From: Paramacrobiotus metropolitanus
Lineage: Eukaryota; Tardigrada; Eutardigrada; Parachela; Macrobiotidae
DNA: 64,000 nucleotides
NCBI RefSeq assembly: GCF_019649055.1
Contig: NW_026570227.1
Location: 2,232,001 to 2,296,000, forward strand
Reading direction: 5' to 3'
Both the position numbers and the translations under genes were made by a program. This document shows, one piece after another, positions 45,336 to 55,294 of the stretch (positions are counted from its first letter, which is position 1; the number at the start of each line of letters is the position of its first letter). The notes under the pieces were generated by a model. It saw only the letters and a program-made list of their open reading frames with translations. It searched no databases and had not been told where the DNA came from.

Positions 45336-46666
45336 TTAATTAGAATACGACGTACGAGGAACGTTTTCGGGAGGCACGACTATATTACTGTTGTCGCCTT
45401 CGGAATGGCTGTCATCGAACCGGCACTGATACGCCATCATCAGTTTAGCCGCATCCAGTATCGTCATCGCATGCCGTTGGCCCATTTTCACAGCGCCCGG
45501 CATTCGTGGGATAATCGTCGGTCGCTGCAGATCTTTGGCGAAATCGAACGCCCCATAGTGCATAACCGACTCCACATCGTAGCCGACATTGTATGTCTCC
45601 ATCAACGGCAGCCGATCGAAATTATTGAGAAACTGCTGATTGACATTGTCCAGGAAGATTTCGACATACTGGTCACGATCCGGTCGGGATTGTTCATGGA
45701 ACAGTCCGAGGGAGTGGAGGATTTCATGCTGGATGATGCCGGATGTCATGCAAGAATGGTCTAGGTTAATGGGCTGTTTGCCGCCTTGGCGACCCACAAA
45801 TGAATTGCATCTGTTATTGAAAAACGCAGTTTGAAGGGGATTTGTTACCAAATCATCCGCGCTCGTAACCCCGGCTATAAATTACCCGAGTCCGCGTTGA
45901 AAGTACAAGAAATCTGTTTCAGTTTCGACCGGTTTGAACGTAATGCATCCCAGTGTCCGGCGTTCAATGGTTTGCAGGGCGGTGGCAATAATCTGTTTCT
46001 CGGATGGCGCTACATGGTAGTCAGATTAAATTATGCATGTAAAGGTCATCATTCTAACCAGATGTCTACTTTTCGAAGATAAACAGCTGAAGTATCTGCT
46101 CGTAGCGATTTGAATTAATGCGCTTATTAAATCAGCGTGGCAGCAACCGACATTTAGAAACGGCTGTGTACCGACCCTAATTTATTTGATGGTTGACGGT
46201 TCTTACAGAATGATTCGCTGATGTTAAACGGGATGGCTGTTCCTCCGTTGGGCCAGATATTCTCCGGTAACAACTGTCCAGCTACCGTTGTGGCTGACGC
46301 ACCATCGCTCAACTGTCCACTGGCCTTCAGCAGGATGTCACCGTGGAACAGGTTATTATTGGCAGCTGTAGATTCTTTGGACCACAGTATCGAAGGATCA
46401 ATGCGGCTACGCCAGTCTACGAATCGGACATTCATGATTTGCGTTTGTGATATTACGTTGTTGTATGTCGGACATTCATGATTTTCGCTCAAGATATTAC
46501 GACGTTCTATGTAGTTTTGTGCGCACTTAGTAACCCATGATTCGGGACAACATTGGTGTGTATTGGGGCACTTACCTGCTGGCAACGGTTCTGCGTAGGC
46601 TGTGTTTCTCCAGACAAGCGACTTATACAATGCAAAAACAGCCAACACTTTAAACATGGTTATCAA
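45336..46666 (-). CDS. Astacin-family (M12A) secreted zinc metalloprotease
   Basis: Three exons, 46666-46207, 46009-45886 and 45810-45336, with GT-AG introns in frame, give about 352 residues. A signal peptide (MITMFKVLAVFALYKSLVWR) is followed by a Cys-containing pro-region. The catalytic domain starts near WPNGGTAIPFNI and continues SEKQIIATALQTIERRTLGC, then CNSFVGRQGGKQPINL. The zinc site is HEILHSLGLFHEQSRPDRD (HExxHxxGxxHExxRxDR) and the Met-turn is SVMHYGAFDFA. All catalytic residues are present. There are no EGF or CUB domains; the tail is short and acidic. A perfect donor CAG-GTAAGT inside exon 1 (about 46578) leaves open an extra small intron in the pro-region. Astacins digest food proteins or process matrix and pro-peptides. 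Confidence 0.93.
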
Positions 46667-46679
46667 AATTTATGCTGTA

Positions 46680-47340
46680 TACAGATCCGAATTACGCTTC
46701 CGCCTAATGGAGTCAGGGAGAGAAAGATATTTTATTGCGCTTTTCTAGCGTAATGCTAAACATTCAGCATCCAGCTGCAGGTTTTCACGTTTTTCTGCTG
46801 CTTCATTCGGCGCGGTGTTTTGCCTCAAGGAAGCATGTATCCATCTTAAAATTCTTAGCAATTTTAATACCGGTTCTTGGTATGGACGACGCAGTGTGAA
46901 TTCATTGCTCATTACTCATTAATGTCAAAACATCTCACTCTTAGCTGTGTGACAGATTATCAGAATTTTTAAGACGATCTAACGACGGGGCATCCATAGC
47001 ATAAAAAAACATCAGCTAACTTAAAAGAAAATTTGCACTGTCAACATCTGCGCAGAAGCGATGGGATGGTCCGTATAACTGCAATAAGAGGCACAGTCGC
47101 TGTAACCGCATCCACCAAACTTTCTCCAAGAAGGCTATAAAATCTCTGCGAAACAGAAAACGGAATACGAATATAAGTTATGCAGTCGCGCCGACTGTGT
47201 TTCTTGGAGGACCATCGTTTCATCCAGGGTACATGTAGTGGATCTTTCCAAAGCTCCTAAATAAAAGGCTTTTTGTCCCTTGCAAGGTCGCTGTAACCGA
47301 ATCCACCGTGCTTCCGCTAAGGATTCCAAATGTGGAGACA
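46680..47340. other. Intergenic
   Basis: No gene. Two direct copies of a TCGCTGTAACCG(C/A)ATCCACC string lie at about 47097 and 47289. Confidence 0.5.
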
Positions 47341-47342
47341 GA

Positions 47343-47516
47343 TTAGTATTTGCAGATGATGTAGCAGGCGTGTACGATGCCTGGGATGTAGCCTAGCAGG
47401 GTTAATAGGATGTTTATACACAAATCTTCGCCGCAACCACGCTCCAGGGCCACCCCTACCGGCGGCAGGAACACAGCGAGCACGAACTTACAGCAGTCGG
47501 TCCCCTCAAGTGGCAT
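47343..47516 (-). CDS. pmp3: Pmp3/UPF0057 plasma-membrane proteolipid
   Basis: A 57-residue single-exon gene, MPLEGTDCCKFVLAVFLPPV... ending HACYIICKY. It has the family signature almost unbroken: L-A-V-F-L-P-P-V-G-V, then E-R-G-C-G-x-D-L-C-I-N-I-L-L-T-L-L-G-Y-I-P-G-I-V-H-A. Two membrane spans and the usual length of 50-60 residues. Pmp3/RCI2/SNA proteins sit in the plasma membrane and in yeast and plants affect membrane potential and salt or cold tolerance. There is one extra cysteine pair (DCCK) near the N-terminus. The octamer TACGAGTA lies 114 bases upstream (47630). Confidence 0.93.
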   Translation of the reverse strand: MPLEGTDCCKFVLAVFLPPVGVALERGCGEDLCINILLTLLGYIPGIVHACYIICKY

Positions 47517-47639
47517 TATGAGGGCACCGTCACGGATGGTAATCAGACAGCCTTATTAGCGGATTTCGGTTTTCCACTCCTGCAGTTATTATTAACTAAG
47601 CACTTGCTTAAACTCAACAAAATGAAACGTACGAGTACC

Positions 47640-49175
47640 AGACATTTTGAGGATGTGTTTTTATGTCGTGAGTCCGTGACAATGAAGTCCCTCAGTACCG
47701 AGTGACTGCTCGCATAACGCATTTAATAAACTCGAACGTTTATTATCCACTACCCCGGAACTGCAGCGTTTTTAATTTCTCAGAAAAAGTTAATGATTTT
47801 CTTCCGGATTCACGCACAGATACTGTACAGCCGTGTTGCCAAGGCAGAACAGTTACTGTAGATACTTACTATCTACTGTACTACAAGTAGTCATCCACCG
47901 ACAACTGGAGGTAATGTAAGGTGCTGAGCCGAGCGTAAAAGTGTGTAACTATGTATCGTTCCCGTTTATACTTGTACATATTTTCTTTTCTCCTTCATAG
48001 ACAAGTACTTGCTCTATAGCGAATTTGACCATCATCCTCATATCAAAATTTTTAAGAAGTTTGATTTTTCACTTCAACGCATTTCTTTCAGCTGTCCAAA
48101 ACGTGCAAGAAATTATATATTATATTGATTAACAATAATATTGATTAACAGCCCTTTTATTATCTGCGGAGAACAAGAACAGCTACCACAGAATACTCGT
48201 ATGAATTCGAGAAAAAATTTACAGCTTACGCTAAAATTAATAAATAATAATTAACGAAATATCATTTGCAAAACTTGGGCAGATACAACCAGCTATACAA
48301 ATACATTCGGTACAACCAGTACTCGTATTCAAATACCACATTCGGCCCTCAACCGTTTAAAAAATTATCACTGAGACCTGCGTCTCGTCTAATGTGATAT
48401 CTGGATAAGGGAGCATCCACCGAATTCCTCAGTTGCCGACACCATCGATCCGGGACGAATGGACGCTGGTCGGGAGGTTGACCTCCCGAAATGCTGCCAG
48501 CATTGTAATCGGCGCTAGCTTCTACACCGCTAAATACCCATGACAAACAACAGCAGAATTCAGAAGATTTCCGTATAGAATTTTAAGGCTTTTGCATTAA
48601 ACGTGGTATTACATCAGTATTCGGCTTAATGAGCCGACTTAACGCGTTCGACCGAAGTGAAAGTCTCGTTTGCTTGTGGTCCAAACTGCCCGCACCAATT
48701 CCAAGCTTATTCAAGTACATCGTAACGCTTATTATCCAGGCAAATTTCGGGCTACACTGTACACACTCAGCTTCAAGTGTTTTCCTCATTACTGCTTACG
48801 CATAATTCCATTACAACTTTCAAGAAATCTTGCAGCGGATTCCTAGTTTTTCGGTGAAATCATGCAAACGACTTCGAGTGGACGGTTCGGAAAAAGTATA
48901 ACATTCTAGCGGACGAAACTATTCCGCTAATTGTAAACGAAAATGACCATAAGTGCTCCGTGACTTTTGGCATTTAAATCTGATTACTCAGTTTCTAGAC
49001 AGCAAAGAACTGCTAAGCCGGAAACATAGTTATAACTAGACGCTCAAGTGGGTGGTGGAATAATGTGAATCCAAGAATTTTCTACTGATGTGCATGTCCA
49101 CAACAAACATGCTCAAAAACTTTCCTGGTCGCCGCTTGCAAGCTCGGCAAATTTGGGATACGCGTAAATTTGCAG
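47640..49175. other. Intergenic, with one doubtful minus-strand exon
   Basis: No firm gene. Around 48349-48560 a minus-strand frame reads CCCLSWVFSGVEASADYNAG and on to a stop at 48349. It might be the end of a small secreted protein, but it has no ATG in frame and no clear acceptor. Confidence 0.4.
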
Positions 49176-49182
49176 CCGATAA

Positions 49183-49190
49183 TATAAATA
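49183..49190 (+). promoter_or_regulatory. TATA box of six-cysteine peptide gene
   Basis: TATAAATA, 90 bases before the ATG at 49280. Confidence 0.65.
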
Positions 49191-49279
49191 GATTCTCGAA
49201 CGTTATGTTTGGTAATATTTCCGGAACACATTCTCTTATCGCTGTTTAACATTATAAGCTGGAAAATCGCTGCACAAAG

Positions 49280-49632
49280 ATGACTTCGGTTGCGATTATT
49301 GGTGTCTTCGGTTTGATGCTAGTCGGTGCGCTAGCGACGCCTTCCAGACAGGAGAGAGGTGAGTCAAAGATCATTAATAATTATTAGCCACCCTAGCTGA
49401 ACGCAGCTGCGCTCTATATTGAAAGCAGCCTGTATTACTTTTTGTAGAACTCATCGGCGAAGCGAGTGAGACAACTTTGCCGGCTGATTACGTGCTTTTC
49501 ACCGAGCGATATTGCATAAACGGGAATCCCACCTCGCGGTGCGAGATGTCAACGGGAACCCTGTGCGAATGCTGCCAGGAATACTACCAGTGGCACGAGT
49601 GCATGGAGAGCCGTCGACGGGGATTTTGGTAG
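49280..49632 (+). CDS. Secreted six-cysteine peptide
   Basis: Two exons, 49280-49358 and 49448-49632, joined by an 89-base phase-1 GT-AG intron, give 87 residues. A signal peptide (MTSVAIIGVFGLMLVGALAT) is followed by a Q-E-R segment and a mature part with six cysteines spaced C-x7-C-x7-C-x-CC-x8-C (YCINGNPTSRCEMSTGTLCE, CCQEYYQWHEC), ending in RRRGFW. TATA box at 49183 and AATAAA at 49788-49793 give a complete transcription unit. The spacing fits no defensin or toxin family that I can name. Likely a secreted disulfide-rich effector or venom/defence-type peptide; function unknown. Confidence 0.82.
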
Positions 49633-49787
49633 CATCTGCGCTTGGCCCGCCACTCTGATCGTTCATTGTTCATTGAAAATGACATATGTATAAAAAAAGA
49701 CCCTGAAACTGCGGATAAATATTTGCATGGTAAACAGGAGAAAACGAATCCGACTGTAAACTGTCCTGCTTCACTGGGCAATGGTTC

Positions 49788-49793
49788 AATAAA
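49788..49793 (+). terminator. Poly(A) signal of six-cysteine peptide gene
   Basis: AATAAA, 156 bases after the stop codon. Confidence 0.55.
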
Positions 49794-49799
49794 TATTCA

Positions 49800-50585
49800 T
49801 AATATTTGATTATTATGATTGTGTGTCCTATGCTTTGATTCCACGGCAAGTTCACTGCACCAAAATAAGCATAAAAGGAAAGCATTAAAATTTTAATAAA
49901 AAAAACTGAGCCGATGATCGCGGAAAACCAAATTTTTTTATCGTTGTGCAACAATTTTACTTTTTCTTTTGGTGGCTATAATTGCTTTTTTACCTTGAAT
50001 AGACGACAGCGTTTTCCTGTCAGCTCGGCTTGTAAAGAGTGTAATGTAAACCCACGGTATTCGCTTAAAATTTTAGTGAAAACTCTACTTTGTGTTGGAA
50101 AACATGGATCCTATGGCATCAGCTACGCCACCTCGTTGAGGCTGGTCATTCATAATCATGATGCATACCGTAACACCATTTTTTAGAACAAGTTTATTGT
50201 ATCATTGTACATGCACAGTAAAATCAGAGATAGCCAAGCACAAACCCGACAAGTGTAATCGTGCACTGTTAGCGACTATTTTTTGCTGTTCAGAAAGCGC
50301 GTGAAATATTATTTTTAGGATTAGTAATAGCAAAAATCTATGCACCCACATATAACAAGAGCCCAGCTACCAAAATACTCGTATAGATCCAAAAAAAAGC
50401 TGACACTAAAACAAGTTACAGCCATCTGTCACACTAACCATGGTAAATGGTAAATGTATTCCCAAACTGTGTACTGGTAGTCTCGATTCTGGGACAACCA
50501 GAATACAACACGTTCGGTATGCAACTTGCTCATTGTATTAGAACTGGCTCAATCGGTACCAAACTTTTATCGCGCGACAGTCGCG
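49800..50585. other. Intergenic
   Basis: No gene recognised on either strand. Confidence 0.5.
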
Positions 50586-50587
50586 GC

Positions 50588-51790
50588 AACGATCGCGACG
50601 CTGTGATGGCCGCGATGCCTGTATATAGCCGCGATGCACCGCGACACGGCAGATACCGCAGTCAGGCATACTGCCGCGACGCCGCGATGGCCGCGATGCC
50701 TGTATATAGCCGCGATGCACCGCGACACGGCATATACCGCAGTCAGGCATACTGCCGCGACGCCGCGATGGCCGCGATGCCTGTATATAACCGCGATGCA
50801 CCGCGACACTGCATATACCGCAGTCAGGCATACTGCCGCGACGCCGCGATGGCCGCGATGCCTGTATATAGCCGCAATGCACCGCGACACTGCATATACC
50901 GCAGTCAGGCATACTGCCGCGACGCCGCGATGGCCGCGATGCCTGTATATAACCGCGATGCACCGCGACACTGCATATACCGCAGTCAGGCATACTGCCG
51001 CGACGCCGCGATGGCCGCGATGCCTGTATATAACCGCGATGCACCGCGACACTGCATATACCGCAGTCAGGCATACTGCCGCGACGCCGCGATGGCCGCG
51101 ATGCCTGTATATAGCCGCGATGCACCGCTACACGAAATATACCGCAGTCAGGCATACTGCCGCGACGCCGCGATGGCCGCGATGCTTGTATATAGCCGCG
51201 ATGCACCGCGACACGGCATATACCGCAGTCAGGCATACTGCAGCGACGCCGCGATGGCCGCGATGCCTGTATATAGCCGCGATGCACCGCGAAACGGCAT
51301 ATACCGCAGTCAGGCATACTTGCCGCGACGCCGCGATGGCCGCGATGCCTGTATATAGCCGCGATGCACCGCGATACGGCATATACCGCAGTCAGGCATA
51401 CTGCCGCGACGCCGCGATGGCCGCGATGCCTGTATATAACCGCGATGCACCGCGACACTGCATATACCGCAGTCAGGCATACTGCCGCGACGCCGCGATG
51501 GCCGCGATGCCTGTATATAACCGCGATGCACCGCAACACGGCATATACCGCAGTCAGGCATACTTGCCGCGACGCCGCGATGGCCGCGATGCCTGTATAT
51601 AGCCGCGATGCACCGCGAAACGGCATATACCGCAGTCAGGCATACTTGCCGCGACGCCGCGATGGCCGCGATGCCTGTATATAGCCGCGATGCACCGCGA
51701 AACGGCATATACCGCAGTCAGGCATACTTGCCGCGACGCCGCGATGCCTGTATATAGCCGCGATGCACCGCGACATTGGCCGTATGACAG
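50588..51790. repeat. 81-bp minisatellite, about 15 units
   Basis: A GC-rich unit (GCCGCGACGCCGCGATGGCC, then GCGATGCCTGTATATAGCCG, CGATGCACCGCGACACGGC, ATATACCGCAGTCAGGCATACT) is repeated about 15 times at an 81-base spacing. The later units are 82 bases (CTTGCC for CTGCC) and the last one is shortened. Because 81 is divisible by three and the unit lacks stops, long frames stay open on both strands. I do not regard these as genes. Confidence 0.95.
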
Positions 51791-51799
51791 TTAGGCATA

Positions 51800-54015
51800 G
51801 CTACTGCATTTCGAGCGAGCGATGCTCTGATTAAGGGACAATAATCAATCGGGTATTGAACTAGTTACATGAACTTGTCTTCGAAATGTACTGGTGTTGA
51901 TCTGATGAGGTTCAACCTCAAAGACCTGCGTTTTTGGGTTACAGCTTTTGGTCTATTTTTCCACTTTTGTTCGAAGAATAAAATGATTATGACGCTTCAC
52001 ACTTCTGGCAAGAAACACGTTGTTACAAATTGTACAAAATCAATAATATTAGGATGCCAATGAGCATAATGTAAGAACAAATGCATCTTTACGTGCATAA
52101 CATATAACCAGGTTACGATTAACATAAAAGAATTCAGCATAAAGTAAACCTAATAAGCAAAAGGTATATAGCCGGCCGTAGGTTTGATTCATTACGATCA
52201 GACATTAATGGGAAAAACTCTGCAACTACCATAAAACTGGACCAAAATCAATGAAAACGTTTCGCTGAAAAGAAAAATCCCAATCTTTCGGTCTCTGTCG
52301 TCTCACGCATTTCAAGTGTCTGCCTTGCAGGCAGAACATTTGTAAATTTTTTCCGCTTTTTTCGTCAATGGTCGTTTTATTCCTTGGCACTTCAGATGAT
52401 ACCACAGCCTGCAAACCGTGCATCCAATTCCTGGATCGTCCAAGTCAATATCGCTCGCACAAAAGGAGCACTAAATAAACACAGTGTCTTTAAACCATTT
52501 AAATGGACAATGGTGCCCTAGAGTGTCCGACAAGTTTTATGCATTGCTGCTTGAGCATCTCGCTTCGGCTGAAGTAAATTACTAGTAGAAAATCCTCAGA
52601 TTGCTAAGCGGTTTGCACAAATTGCAGCAAGCAAAACTAATGCGCTAACACGGTTACGGGTAGATGCCATCAGTCGTATATTAATATTCAACATAACTGT
52701 TACGAAATCCCGAGAAAAGTCAGAATCGCATTGCATGCATACAGGCTGCATCCCGTTTTCTAGAGATTTAGAAGAGCATTCAGCAAGAAACTGACCAATG
52801 CTTTCGAAACGTTCTAATACGAATCTCGTAGTATGATTCTGTCGCATTAGACGGAAGAGTGCTGTGCAGGAGAGCTACTGTTCAAAATTTGCGCGTTATA
52901 AAGCGTTAATAAACTGCACCGTCCCTATTACTGTATAAAGAAAAGTGGGAACATACGCTCCGAGTCCTGGCCCTGCATTGCTCATCGCAACATCAGCTTT
53001 CATGATGACTTGGTCGCGTCGAGTTGATTAGAACCTTTCCCTTTTTTACGGTTATCTTTACAGAAACCTTGCGGTGCATTACGGACTCAAGCGCACGAGA
53101 AAACTTGCTTTATTACTGTATTCACTGATTCCCCAGGCCATTAATATTCTGAGCGCCTCAAGGGGTATGCTCCAATTACTGGCACATGCTTGCCTTTCCA
53201 TCAGGTTTTTCAAACTTCTTTTTTTTGGCGTGGACTAATATGAGTTTTGTGACACATATTTGAGACTATGGGCGACCATTTGAGGGGTTTTTCTAACTTT
53301 CAACTGACCTGAAGGGTGGGCTTTTATTACGGGAAGCTTGTAAAGCGGGGGGTGCCTTAAATTCGATAACTACGGTATAATGCAGTAATAACTGCACCAT
53401 CTAGACGGATAAATCACGAGCAGCATTCATAAAACACTTCAATTTTTTTCATTTTTTGAAGCATATTTAGCCCACCGTGTTTTAGTTAGGCATAACGAAA
53501 TAAAGCTGAATGAAATTATAACTTTCCATATTAAACTTCGCCTATGCATTCCCGACGCAAAAACCATAATAAATTTCCCTAAACAAGCAGAAGAAGACGC
53601 GGGAACTGGTCTGGTAAAACGGCAAAAGAACCAGTCTTTCCTGTAAACAGATTTGAAAAATTTCGATTTTTTGTGATTTCTACAGCATTATTTTGTTTTA
53701 AAGAGTGAAGACTTTGGAGCGGCGACAAGCAGGTCGAAAGGGAGGTACCGGTGATCGACTTTTTTGACGGTGTGAAAAATTAACGCGCACATTGCACCTG
53801 TATTCGAGGCGCTTGAGCTAGTGAGTATCCACAGTCCACATACTGCCATTTCGAAGGAACATTATTTCCTGAAGTGTTTACAATGCACACCGTCTGTGCT
53901 CAGAAGTAACCCAATTGTAAGAGTACTGTTCTACCGGTGGACAACGAACGCAAGCTGTTCACTTTGCCGCCGGCTCAAGTCCACTGGCGAACATCTGCTA
54001 ATGAGATTTTTTTAC
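51800..54015. other. Intergenic
   Basis: AT-rich sequence with no recognisable gene, RNA or element. Confidence 0.5.
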
Positions 54016-54020
54016 TTTAA

Positions 54021-54652
54021 GGTCATGGCTATTTTGGCTTATTAATGAATAACCGGTTTTTTCAAAAAAATTCACAGCATAGATGAAAGGTTGTTCTATC
54101 GATGTGCAAAGAATGGCATAGATTAGATGAAACAATTTTAAAATCTCAATTTTCAAAATAAGTTTCCCTATACCTGTGGACATATGTCTCATGACCGGCT
54201 CGGCTCACCATTGCGCATGCGCCAGGTAATTAGATTGTCATTAGATGCACCAAACCTATAAAAGTATAATTGCGAGAGCGATTTTGAAAAAAGTTGTTTT
54301 TATCGAAGTTATATGTACTTAAGTAAATTTGAAAATGAGTATTTTAAAATAAAATTGTTTAAAATTAAAATATTAAAAAGCCCTCGCAAGGTGCAGGAGC
54401 ACTGTGTTCGCCGATTTATGGTTGTTTCACTTAAAATTTTCTGCTGTTCTGTACAGACTAGTTAATTTTTAGGCGTGATTTTTTCATTTCAAACTTTAAA
54501 CTGTTTATTTTAACCCGTTTTCACCGTTTTTGAGATGTGAATTTTTCTCATTTTAAACTAGACATGAAAGTGGATGCAAAAAGTGACAATGATTTGAAAA
54601 AACTAAGAAAACCGGACTATTTCAACTGAATAAAACCAAAATAGCCATGGCC
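54021..54652. mobile_element. 632-bp TTAA-flanked inverted-repeat element (piggyBac-type MITE?)
   Basis: The ends GGTCATGGCTATTTTGG and (complement) GGCCATGGCTATTTTGG are inverted repeats that continue imperfectly for about 50 bases. TTAA lies directly outside both ends (54017-54020 and 54653-54656). TTAA target duplication is typical of piggyBac transposons. The interior is AT-rich and non-coding, so it would be a non-autonomous derivative. Confidence 0.8.
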
Positions 54653-54659
54653 TTAAGTT

Positions 54660-55290
54660 GGATAAATGGGCAGATTGAACGCGTATAGAAGTCGACTGGG
54701 TCTGCCGTTACTAACCGGCGAGCAAATATGGAATGATATTATACGTAAAGCGAGTCACAAATGAGAAATCAGAGGTGATACTAAAACCGCTTTTACCGTT
54801 TGTTGATATTAAAATCGTCTGCCTGTTTCAAATATTTGTTTATGAAAGACTTCTTATTTCCGTTCTCCAAACATTTTATGAATATACAGACAACGTACCA
54901 ACATTTCTTGTCCCTTTGACGTCACTTCAATTTTCGGCTTCTTTCCCCGCGTTAGAGCTAACACACCTGAAAATTTGAAGGAGCACACATAAAAAAGAAC
55001 ATGTTTGTCAAGCAGTATTATTGTCGCTGGTTTAACAGCAACGACACCTTTTAGAATATCGGTTGCCGATTGGTAACTATCATGAAACTAAAAACATTAG
55101 TTTTAAAGGTTACCTTTTGGTTCTTCTGTACGCTTGCGCTTTGCTCGTTTTTTGGTGACAGCATCCAGTCCACTAACGTTTGCCGGATCTACAAAATAAT
55201 CGTAAGAACAATTACAACATTACCGTGCTGTAAATTCTGTAGCCATATTACTAATATGTACTAAGCGGTGATAAATTAACAAAAGATCCG
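54660..55290. other. Intergenic
   Basis: No gene recognised. Confidence 0.45.
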
Positions 55291-55294
55291 GTTT

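Noticed and set aside
50447-51708. Long open frames on both strands, up to 362 codons, across the 81-bp repeat
   Set aside because: They exist in several frames on both strands because the repeat unit is divisible by three and lacks stops. There is no sign of selection for one frame.
50588-51790. CRISPR-like array
   Set aside because: The whole 81-base unit repeats with no unique spacers, and the genome is eukaryotic.
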